DNA from: Pseudomonas sp. GM48
GTDB taxonomy: Bacteria; Pseudomonadota; Gammaproteobacteria; Pseudomonadales; Pseudomonadaceae
Direction: 5' to 3'
NCBI RefSeq assembly: GCF_000282335.1
Contig: NZ_AKJM01000125.1
Location: forward strand, 1-64,000
Length of the DNA stretch: 64,000 bases
In this document: positions 56,987 through 64,000 of the stretch, in pieces
Numbering within the stretch: position 1 is the stretch's first letter
Layout: every line of letters starts with the position of its first letter
Notes under the pieces: model-generated
Databases searched by the model: none
Seen by the model: only the letters and a program-made list of their open reading frames with translations
What the model was told of the DNA's origin: nothing
Position numbers and translations under genes: made by a program

Positions 56987-58270
56987 TTACTTCAATGCCG
57001 CGAAGGCGCGCTCGGCGGCATCCAGGGTCAGCTTCAGTTCAGCTTCGCCATGGGCGATCGAGGTGAACCCGGCTTCGAATGCGCTCGGTGCCAGGTAGAC
57101 GCCGCCCTCCAGCATCAGGTGGAAGAAGCGTCCGAACAACGCTGCGTCGCTGGCCATCACGTCATCGAAAGTAACGATGTTGTCGGCGCCGCTGAAGTAC
57201 AGGCCGAACATGCCGCCGGCCTGAGTGGTCACGAACGGAATGCCAGCCGCATCGGCGCGCTGTTGCAGGCCGTCGAGCAGGCGAGTGGTGTAGTCGGTCA
57301 GCTCGGCGTGGAAGCCCGGACGGCTGATCAGGCGCAGGGTGGTCAGGCCGGCGGCCATCGCCAGCGGGTTACCGGACAGCGTACCGGCCTGGTAGACCGG
57401 GCCCAGCGGGGCGATGCGCTGCATGATTTCGCGCTTGCCACCGAAGCAGCCGACCGGCATGCCGCCACCGATGATTTTGCCGAAGGTGGTCAGGTCCGGG
57501 GTTACGCCGTAATAAGCCTGGGCGCCGCCGAGGGCGACACGGAAACCGGTCATCACTTCGTCGAAAATCAGCACCACGCCGTGTTTGTCGCACAGGGTCC
57601 GCAGGCCTTCGAGGAAGCCCGGTGCGGGCGGCACGCAGTTCATGTTGCCGGCCACTGGCTCGACGATGATGCAGGCCACATCCTGACCAACTTCGGCGAG
57701 CATGTTCTCAACGGCATCGATGTCGTTGAACGGCAAGGTCAGGGTGTGTTTGGCGAATGCCGCCGGTACACCGGCCGAGCTCGGTACGCCTTGGGTCAGT
57801 GCGCCGGAACCGGCCTTGACCAGCAGGCTGTCGGAGTGCCCGTGGTAGCAGCCTTCGAATTTTATGATGCTGTCGCGGCCGGTGAAGCCTCGGGCCAGGC
57901 GGATAGCACTCATGGTCGCTTCGGTGCCGGAACTGACCATACGCACCATTTCCATCGACGGCACGAGCGAGCAGACCAGGTCGGCCATCTGCGTTTCCAT
58001 CTCGGTCGGGGCGCCGTAGGACAGGCCGTGCTCCAGCTGCTTGCGCACCGCGTCCAGCACGTCCGGATGGCTGTGGCCGAGGATCATCGGGCCCCAGGAA
58101 CCGACGTAATCCACATAGCGCTTGTTGTCTTCGTCGGTGACGTAGGCGCCTTCGGCGTGTTTGAAGAACAACGGCGTGCCGCCGACGCTCTTGAACGCGC
58201 GAACCGGTGAGTTCACGCCACCGGGAATGTGTTTCTGGGCATTGGCAAACAGCGTTTCGGAACGAGACAT
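56987..58270 (-). CDS. hemL: Glutamate-1-semialdehyde 2,1-aminomutase
   Basis: 427 aa from ATG 58270 ([18 protein letters not shown]). PLP enzyme making 5-aminolevulinate in haem synthesis. PLP-lysine in [33 protein letters not shown] and [18 protein letters not shown] are typical. Usual length. In one unit with thiE (10-nt gap). Confidence 0.98.
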   Translation of the reverse strand: MSRSETLFANAQKHIPGGVNSPVRAFKSVGGTPLFFKHAEGAYVTDEDNKRYVDYVGSWGPMILGHSHPDVLDAVRKQLEHGLSYGAPTEMETQMADLVCSLVPSMEMVRMVSSGTEATMSAIRLARGFTGRDSIIKFEGCYHGHSDSLLVKAGSGALTQGVPSSAGVPAAFAKHTLTLPFNDIDAVENMLAEVGQDVACIIVEPVAGNMNCVPPAPGFLEGLRTLCDKHGVVLIFDEVMTGFRVALGGAQAYYGVTPDLTTFGKIIGGGMPVGCFGGKREIMQRIAPLGPVYQAGTLSGNPLAMAAGLTTLRLISRPGFHAELTDYTTRLLDGLQQRADAAGIPFVTTQAGGMFGLYFSGADNIVTFDDVMASDAALFGRFFHLMLEGGVYLAPSAFEAGFTSIAHGEAELKLTLDAAERAFAALK

Positions 58271-58280
58271 GATCGGGCTC

Positions 58281-58904
58281 TCAGATTTTAAGTAATTCGT
58301 TAAAAGCGCGGGCACGGCGGGTGACTTCAGCCGTGCTCTCGGCGCCGAACAGGCCATGCACCACGGCCAGCAGATCGACCCCATGGGCCACCAGCGGGGC
58401 GGCGTTGTCCAGGGTGATGCCGCCGATCGCGCAGATCGGCAAGTGCAGTTGCTGGCGGGCCTGATCGAGCAGTTCGAGGCTGCAGGTCGGTGCGCCAGGC
58501 TTGGTATTGGAATTGAAGAAGCGGCCGAAGGCGACATAACTGGCGCCTTCTTTGGCGGCCTGTTCGGCGAGACCCAGTTGCGCGTGGCAGGTCGAGCCAA
58601 TGATCGCATCGCGACCCAGCAAGGCACGAGTCGGCGACAACGGACCATCGGTCTGGCCCAGGTGCACGCCGACGTTCAGGCGTGCCGCCAGTTCGGCGTC
58701 GTCGTTGATGATCAACTGGGTCTTGTAGCGTTCGCACAAGTCGCGCAGGGCTTCGGCCTCACGCAGGCGGCGGGCCTCGTCACTGCTCTTGTCGCGGTAT
58801 TGCAGCAGGGTGACGCCGCCTTCCAGCGCCGCCTCCACGTACGAAAGAAATTTACCGGCCAGCAACTGGCTATCGGTAATGGCGTACAGGCCACGTAGTT
58901 TCAT
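58281..58904 (-). CDS. thiE: Thiamine-phosphate synthase
   Basis: 207 aa. Joins the pyrimidine diphosphate and the thiazole phosphate to thiamine phosphate. TIM-barrel blocks: [52 protein letters not shown] and [20 protein letters not shown]. Between thiD and hemL. Confidence 0.98.
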   Translation of the reverse strand: MKLRGLYAITDSQLLAGKFLSYVEAALEGGVTLLQYRDKSSDEARRLREAEALRDLCERYKTQLIINDDAELAARLNVGVHLGQTDGPLSPTRALLGRDAIIGSTCHAQLGLAEQAAKEGASYVAFGRFFNSNTKPGAPTCSLELLDQARQQLHLPICAIGGITLDNAAPLVAHGVDLLAVVHGLFGAESTAEVTRRARAFNELLKI

Positions 58905-58935
58905 CGGACAAGCCTCACTGCATTACAAATAGAAG

Positions 58936-59733
58936 TTACGAACAGAAATCCAGTGGCAAACGGCGCGGCACGAACTGGCCTTTGCCCAACTGTTCGGCAT
59001 CACGCAGGGTGCGCCATGTGTAGTTAAGCGCGGTCTGCACGGCGCTGACGAGGTTTTCGCCCTGGGCCAGACGACCGGCCAGTGCACTGGCCAGGGTGCA
59101 ACCGGAACCGTGATAACTGCCCGGCAAGCGCTGGCAGGTAAAGGTTTCACGCAAGCCGTCGCGGCTGTACAGGCGATTGTGGATTTCGGTTTCGTCGCCA
59201 TGGCCACCGGTGATCAGCAGGTGTTTGACGAACGGCAAGAGTTTTTCAGCGCACTCGTCCGCGGTGCCTTCAGGCAGTTCGGCGAGGATTCGGGCTTCAG
59301 GAAGGTTGGGGGTGGCAATGATCGACAAGGGCAGCAGGCGTTCGCGCATGGCGTAGCCGACTTCGTCCTTGCCCAGGCGTCCGCCGCCGCCGGCACGCAG
59401 TACCGGGTCGCAGACCACTGGCAAATGCGGGTGCGCTGAAAGCAGTTCGACCACGGTGTCGACCATTTCCAGGGAACCGAGCATGCCCAGTTTGACCGCC
59501 GCGACTTCGGAGTCGTTGAGCACGGCGTTGGCCTGGGCCAATACCCACTCACGGTCGAGGACGCGGAAGTCAGTGACATTGACGGTGTCTTGCACGGTCA
59601 GGGCGGTGACGGCCGGAGCCGCATGGCAACCCTGAGCGAGCAGGGCTTCGATATCTGCCTGCAAGCCGGCGCCACCACTTGGGTCGTGGCCGGAGAGACA
59701 GAGGACAACGGGGCGAGAGCTGTAGATATTCAT
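58936..59733 (-). CDS. thiD: Hydroxymethylpyrimidine/phosphomethylpyrimidine kinase
   Basis: 265 aa from ATG 59733. Ribokinase-like fold: LCLSGHDPSGGAGLQADIEA at the start, VVCDPVLRAGGGGRLGKDE in the middle and the anion-hole motif GSYHGSGCTLASALAG. Makes HMP diphosphate for ThiE. No TPP riboswitch was recognised before it; the upstream repeat and the ladS leader fill the 384-nt gap. Confidence 0.97.
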   Translation of the reverse strand: MNIYSSRPVVLCLSGHDPSGGAGLQADIEALLAQGCHAAPAVTALTVQDTVNVTDFRVLDREWVLAQANAVLNDSEVAAVKLGMLGSLEMVDTVVELLSAHPHLPVVCDPVLRAGGGGRLGKDEVGYAMRERLLPLSIIATPNLPEARILAELPEGTADECAEKLLPFVKHLLITGGHGDETEIHNRLYSRDGLRETFTCQRLPGSYHGSGCTLASALAGRLAQGENLVSAVQTALNYTWRTLRDAEQLGKGQFVPRRLPLDFCS

Positions 59734-59785
59734 GGTGCGCGAGCTTACCACCAAACATTCTTTTTCGGGTGCAGCGACACTTCAT

Positions 59786-59906
59786 TGTGGCGAGGGAGCT
59801 TGCTCCCGCTGGGGCGCGGAGCGGCCCCAAAAAACCGTCATGTTCATTGCGTCGACTGGTATTACGACTGCTTCGCAGCCGAGCGGGAGCAAGCTCCCTC
59901 GCCACA
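59786..59906. repeat. Paired inverted repeat, family B, GGGAG/CTCCC variant
   Basis: TGTGGCGAGGGAGCTTGCTCCCG and its exact reverse complement at the ends; inner hairpins GGGGCGCGGAGCGGCCCC and CGACTGCTTCGCAGCCG. Lies between the divergent thiD and ladS genes, in the upstream part of their shared gap. Confidence 0.9.
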
Positions 59907-60008
59907 GTGATTTCCTTGCCTCTGATTATGTTCTGGAAGTGTCGCTGGAACGCCCGTTCTAGAGCCTCTGTAGGAAAAATTTCAATGGTGTTTAATCGCC
60001 GCGAACGG

Positions 60009-60015
60009 CTATGCT
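60009..60015 (+). promoter_or_regulatory. Possible -10 element of ladS (sigmaS-like)
   Basis: CTATGCT within GGCTATGCTAGAG resembles the CTATACT-type -10 used by stationary-phase sigma. About 103 nt before the start codon. No -35 is evident. The rest of 59907-60117 holds a leader with a run of seven G but no other recognised element. Confidence 0.3.
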
Positions 60016-60117
60016 AGAGTGGATCCAAACCAATAACAGGTGATACCGGTTTTACGTCTACTCAAAAGGAATGGGGGGGCTTCCTGACAGAACCGGACAG
60101 GCCACGCTGGGGCTTCA

Positions 60118-62502
60118 ATGCGCTATTTGCTGATGTTGCTGTTGTGTTTGCCCCTCCTGGCAAACGCCGTCGAGTTCGACGAGTTCACTCAAAGCCTCCC
60201 CTTGGGCCGAGCCCTGCAAGTCTATGAGGACGCAGGTGGCCAGGCGACCATCGCGGATATCCGTGCGCAAGCGGCAGCCGGCAACTTCAAACCGCATCAC
60301 AAGGACACGCTCAACGCCGGGTACTCGCGTTCAGTGTTCTGGCTGAAAATCGACCTGCATTACCGCCCGACCAATCCGGCGGCGCAACGGACCTGGCTGT
60401 TGGAGCTGGCCTATCCGCCCCTCGATCGTCTTGATCTCTATTTACCTGATGCTACCGGTCACTATCAGTTGATCAGGCAGACCGGCGATGCCTTGCCGTT
60501 CGCCAGTCGCGAGATCCGTCAAAACAACTATTTGTTCGACCTCACCTTCAAGCCTGATCAGGCCGAAACCGTATTCCTGCGCTTGCAAAGCGAAGGCTCG
60601 ATCCAGGCGCCGGTGACCTTGTGGTCGAGCACCGCGTACCTCGAAGAGCAGCCCGTGCGCCTTTACGTACTGGGGTTGATCTACGGCGTGTTGCTGGGGA
60701 TGCTGGTCTACAACCTGTTCATCTACCTCAGCGTGCGCGACACCAGTTACCTCTACTACATCTTCTATATCGCCTCGTTCGGCTTGTATCAGCTGTCGGT
60801 AAACGGTGCGGCCGTGCAGTATTTCTGGCCGGACAACCCTTGGTGGGCCAACGCCGCGACGCCGTTTTTCATTGGCTGTGCGGGACTGTTCGGCAGTCAG
60901 TTCGCCCGCAGTTTCTTGCAGATGGCCACCCACAGTCGCTGGCTCGACCGCTTGTTGCTGGCGCTGGTCGCCTTTAGCGCGCTGGTGGTCGGCCTGTCAT
61001 TGATGACCGGTTACGCCCTGGCCCTGCGCCTGGCCACGACCCTGGCACTGACGTTCACCGTAGTGATTTTTGCCGCGGGGATCTTTGCCTGGCTGCGGGG
61101 CCTGCGGGTGGCGCGGTATTTCATCATTGCCTGGTCGGCGTTTTTGCTCGGCGGCATCATCAATACGCTGATGGTGCTGGGCTACCTGCCTAACGTGTTC
61201 CTGACCATGTATTCCAGCCAGATCGGCTCGGCCATCGAAGTGGCATTACTGTCCCTGGCACTGGCCGACCGCATTAACGACATGCGCGAGCAGCAGGCGC
61301 AAACGCTATTCGACGCCAGCCAGAAGCTTGAAGTCCTCAACCAGCAACTGGCTCGCAGTAACAAGTTCAAGGACGAATTCCTGGCCACCCTGACCCATGA
61401 ACTGCGCACGCCCATGAACGGTGTGATCGGTTCGCTGGAACTGATGCAGACGGTCGAAATGGACCCTGAGCTGGAGCAGTATCAGCAGACGGCCTCGGGA
61501 TCGGCCCGGGACATGATGCGCATGGTCAACGGCATCCTGACCCTCACCGAATTGCAGGCCGGCAAGCTCAAGGCCTCGGCCGACACCTTCAGTTTGCGCG
61601 GTATGGTCGACGCCCTGCGCATGCAGTTCGAGGGCAACGCATCGAGCAAATCGCTGGACTTCAAGGTCGATGTCGCGCCAGGTGTGCCGGATCGCTTGCA
61701 TGGCGACAACGTCAAGATCGCGCAGTGCCTGGAATGTCTGCTGGATAACGCCATCAAGTTCACCCGGATCGGCGGCCTGGCCCTGCGGGTGACTGCCAAG
61801 ACCATCGAGCCCGATCGGCTGGCGTTGACCTTTGCGGTGATCGACACGGGCATTGGTTTCGCTGATTTGGGTGAGGCCACGATGTATCAACGGTTCTTCC
61901 AGCTCGATGGCTCGATGACCCGTGAGTACGGTGGCCTGGGCGTTGGCCTGGCGATTTGCCGACAGTTGATCGAGTTGCTGGGTGGACGCCTGACGTATCG
62001 CACCGAGCCAGGACGCGGCAGCCGGTTTCAGCTTGATGTTGAAGTCGGGCTGTCGGTGGCCGAACGTCCGGTGACGCCATTGATGACCCGGGATTTTCCG
62101 CGCCTGCGCTTGCCTCAGGATTGTGCCGTGCTGTTGGTGGATGACAACGGCATCAGCCAGTTGGTGATGCGCGGCATGTTGCTCAAGCTGGGTTTTCGCG
62201 TACGCACCGCCGACAGCGCCGACGTTGCGCTCGATCTCTTGCAGCGCGAAGGGTTTGACGCGGTGCTGGTCGATTGTCAGTTGCCGCTTCAGGACGGAGT
62301 GTCGGTGTGCTGTCAGATCCGAGCGTTGCCCGCTTATGCCGAGCTGCCACTGTTCATGATCGCCATAGGCCGTGACCGTGAGCGCTGCCCGACCGGCGCA
62401 TTGATTGATTACTTGAGTAAACCGGTGAAATTCGAAGACTTGCAGGCCGCGCTCTACCGCCGCGTGCTCTGCTCGCAACAGGGCGAAAGCGCCGACAGTT
62501 AG
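60118..62502 (+). CDS. ladS: Hybrid sensor kinase LadS (7TMR-DISM)
   Basis: 794 aa, against 795 in P. aeruginosa (from memory). Signal peptide (to LLANA), periplasmic DISMED2 domain (about 25-175), seven-helix DISM region (about 180-385), HisKA with phospho-acceptor His427 in ATLTHELRTPMNG, HATPase with Asn544 (LLDNAIKF) and GGLGVGLAICRQL, and a receiver domain with Asp675/676, phospho-acceptor Asp719 (AVLVDCQLP) and Lys768 (YLSKPV). The usual receiver Thr/Ser is Ala (about 749). In P. aeruginosa LadS feeds phosphate to GacS and raises rsmY/rsmZ RNAs, favouring biofilm. Neighbour genes thiD-thiE-hemL match that genome. Confidence 0.95.
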   Translation: MRYLLMLLLCLPLLANAVEFDEFTQSLPLGRALQVYEDAGGQATIADIRAQAAAGNFKPHHKDTLNAGYSRSVFWLKIDLHYRPTNPAAQRTWLLELAYPPLDRLDLYLPDATGHYQLIRQTGDALPFASREIRQNNYLFDLTFKPDQAETVFLRLQSEGSIQAPVTLWSSTAYLEEQPVRLYVLGLIYGVLLGMLVYNLFIYLSVRDTSYLYYIFYIASFGLYQLSVNGAAVQYFWPDNPWWANAATPFFIGCAGLFGSQFARSFLQMATHSRWLDRLLLALVAFSALVVGLSLMTGYALALRLATTLALTFTVVIFAAGIFAWLRGLRVARYFIIAWSAFLLGGIINTLMVLGYLPNVFLTMYSSQIGSAIEVALLSLALADRINDMREQQAQTLFDASQKLEVLNQQLARSNKFKDEFLATLTHELRTPMNGVIGSLELMQTVEMDPELEQYQQTASGSARDMMRMVNGILTLTELQAGKLKASADTFSLRGMVDALRMQFEGNASSKSLDFKVDVAPGVPDRLHGDNVKIAQCLECLLDNAIKFTRIGGLALRVTAKTIEPDRLALTFAVIDTGIGFADLGEATMYQRFFQLDGSMTREYGGLGVGLAICRQLIELLGGRLTYRTEPGRGSRFQLDVEVGLSVAERPVTPLMTRDFPRLRLPQDCAVLLVDDNGISQLVMRGMLLKLGFRVRTADSADVALDLLQREGFDAVLVDCQLPLQDGVSVCCQIRALPAYAELPLFMIAIGRDRERCPTGALIDYLSKPVKFEDLQAALYRRVLCSQQGESADS

Positions 62503-62576
62503 GCGTGTATGACACTTTGTTCGGCCGTGGGGCGGTGCTTAACTGAAGTCCCTTGGCCGACCAAAGGAGCCCTGTC

Positions 62577-64000
62577 ATGAACCTGCATCAGTTCGCCGAA
62601 ACCCACGAAGTCACCAACCAGCCACCGTCACTGGATGGTGCCAACCTGTACCGCATCGACTTGCCGTTGCAGGAATGGTCGCGACGGTTCGGGGCCGGTT
62701 GGGCCGAATCGCGGATCGACGCCTACGGCGCGCTGGCCGGTGGCCCGTTGATGGAAGCCGGGTTCCTGGCCAATCAGAACAAGCCGGTGTTCAACAGCCA
62801 TGACCGGTTTGGTCATCGCATCGATTTGGTGGAGTTTCATCCGGCCTATCACCAGTTGATGCGCACGGCGGTCGAGCACGGCTTGACCTCGCTGCCCTGG
62901 GCGCACCCGCAGAATGGCGCGCATGTCGCCCGCGCTTGCATGTCGTATCTGCACAGCCAGGCCGAAGCCGGCAGTGGCTGCCCGTTGACCATGACCTTCG
63001 CCAGTGTCCCGGCCATGCGTCTGCAACCGGATCTGGCGGAAAAATGGCTGCCGAAAATCCTCGCCACCGAATACGACCCGCGCAACGTCGCAATGGCCCA
63101 CAAGGCCGGAGTCACCATCGGCATGGCCATGACCGAGAAGCAGGGCGGCACCGATGTCCGGGCCAACACCACCAAGGCGTATCCGGTCGGCGCCAGCGGT
63201 CCTGGCCAGGCCTATGAACTGGTCGGCCACAAATGGTTCTGTTCGGCGCCGATGTGCGACGCCTTCCTGACACTGGCACAGACCGACAAGGGCTTGACTT
63301 GCTTCCTGTTGCCGCGCCATCGTCCGGACGATACGCGTAATCAGTTCTACATCCAGCGCCTGAAGAACAAGCTCGGCAATTGCTCCAACGCCTCCAGTGA
63401 AGTGGAGTTTCGTGGCGCACTGGCGTGGATGATCGGTGAGGAGGGCCGTGGCGTTCCGACGATCATCGAGATGGTCGCCATGACCCGCTTCGATTGCATG
63501 GTCGGTTCCAGTGCACTGATGCGTCAGGCATTGACCCAGGCCAGCCATCACTGCGCCCACCGTTCGGTCGGCGGCAAGCTGCTCAGCGAACAGCCCTTGA
63601 TGCAAAACGTGTTGGCGGATCTGGCGCTGGAAAGCGAAGCTGCCCTGGCCTTGAGCCTGCGCATGGGCCAGGCGCTGGATCATCTGGATGATTCGCAGGA
63701 AGCCAAATTCGCCCGGCTGGTGACGGCGGTGGGCAAGTACTGGATCTGCAAACGGGCGCCGGCGATGATCAACGAAGCCGCCGAATGCATGGGCGGCGCG
63801 GGTTATGTCGAAGAAAGCATCCTGCCACGGCTTTACCGCGAGGCGCCGGTGAATTCGACGTGGGAAGGTTCCGGCAACGTGCAATGCCTCGACGTGCTGC
63901 GTGCCCTGTCGAAGGAGCCGGGCGTGCTCGATGCGCTGTTCAGCGAGCTGGGTGATGGCCAGGGTGACAAGCGCCTGGCTGCGCACATCAATCAATTGCA
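62577..64000 (+). CDS. AidB-like acyl-CoA dehydrogenase, 3' end outside window
   Basis: Open from ATG 62577 (MNLHQFAETHEVTNQPPSL), with AAAGGAG 10 nt upstream, to the window end: 474 codons of a family of about 540-600. Acyl-CoA dehydrogenase blocks: GMAMTEKQGGTDVRANTT (FAD), GHKWFCSAPMCDAFL, LKNKLGNCSNASSEVEFRGA and CMGGAGYVEESILPRLYREA followed by PVNSTWEGSGNVQCLDVLRA, which are characteristic of AidB. E. coli AidB is part of the adaptive response to alkylation and binds DNA. Here it stands 74 nt behind ladS, with no ada-type gene visible, so a catabolic or protective role cannot be told. Confidence 0.92.
   Translation, partial: MNLHQFAETHEVTNQPPSLDGANLYRIDLPLQEWSRRFGAGWAESRIDAYGALAGGPLMEAGFLANQNKPVFNSHDRFGHRIDLVEFHPAYHQLMRTAVEHGLTSLPWAHPQNGAHVARACMSYLHSQAEAGSGCPLTMTFASVPAMRLQPDLAEKWLPKILATEYDPRNVAMAHKAGVTIGMAMTEKQGGTDVRANTTKAYPVGASGPGQAYELVGHKWFCSAPMCDAFLTLAQTDKGLTCFLLPRHRPDDTRNQFYIQRLKNKLGNCSNASSEVEFRGALAWMIGEEGRGVPTIIEMVAMTRFDCMVGSSALMRQALTQASHHCAHRSVGGKLLSEQPLMQNVLADLALESEAALALSLRMGQALDHLDDSQEAKFARLVTAVGKYWICKRAPAMINEAAECMGGAGYVEESILPRLYREAPVNSTWEGSGNVQCLDVLRALSKEPGVLDALFSELGDGQGDKRLAAHINQL

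Noticed and set aside
58271-60117. TPP riboswitch before thiD or thiE
   Set aside because: No THI-box-like sequence was seen in the gaps upstream of thiD, thiE or hemL.

Overview
The window is chromosomal DNA of a Pseudomonas, most likely of the P. fluorescens group. The evidence is the protein sequences, the gene order (from memory, ppa to ladS resembles P. aeruginosa PAO1 around PA4031 to PA3974) and the many intergenic REP-type repeats built on GTGGGAGCGGGCTTGCTCGCGAA. There are 57 protein genes. No rRNA, tRNA, CRISPR array, insertion sequence or complete prophage was seen.

Layout. 1-6442: 3' end of an alpha-2-macroglobulin (mag/yfa) operon: a magD-like macroglobulin cut by the window edge, a DUF2300 protein and a DUF2135 protein. 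6443-8900: a small accessory patch with a solitary YhcG/DUF1016 PD-(D/E)XK nuclease and a convergent, orphan CI/LexA-like S24 repressor. 8968-11768: ppa, mtfA, a DedA protein and a GNAT acetyltransferase. 11883-19812: the ethanolamine catabolic locus exaC-eat-eutB-eutC with the divergent sigma54 activator eatR; a good sigma54 promoter lies before exaC. 20000-29455: mpl, ubiX, small lipoprotein, NAD(P)-binding protein, a lipoprotein combining MORN repeats with a C13 peptidase, a MaoC protein, an LrgA/LrgB pair, a LON-domain protein, a DedA-PAP2 fusion and a 3-methyladenine glycosylase.

29645-41105 is the conserved housekeeping block proA-nadD-rsfS-rlmH-mrdA-rodA-mltB-rlpA-dacA-ybeD-lipB-lipA, linking cell elongation and peptidoglycan turnover with ribosome and lipoate functions. 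41279-48542 holds an LD-carboxypeptidase, a second MltB-type transglycosylase, arfA (with an RNA hairpin inside its coding sequence), holA, lptE and leuS. 48824-56762 holds a Pseudomonas-type hypothetical gene, an ElyC/YdcF protein, lnt-corC-ybeY-ybeZ, miaB, a DUF1820 gene and a Sel1-repeat protein. 56987-64000 holds hemL-thiE-thiD, the hybrid sensor kinase ladS and the 5' part of an AidB-like acyl-CoA dehydrogenase.

Across the window three families of paired inverted repeats lie between genes. Family A (REP doublets) has seven pairs in two opposite arrangements plus one single unit. Family B (TGTGGCGAGGG...) has four copies with compensatory base changes. Family C has one copy in the eatR leader. 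Most of the window is ordinary core genome. The less ordinary items are the composite DUF2300 protein of the macroglobulin operon, the DUF1016/repressor patch, the MORN-C13 lipoprotein, the arfA hairpin and the repeat architecture. I found no clearly new multi-gene system; the macroglobulin operon is the closest candidate for under-described biology.
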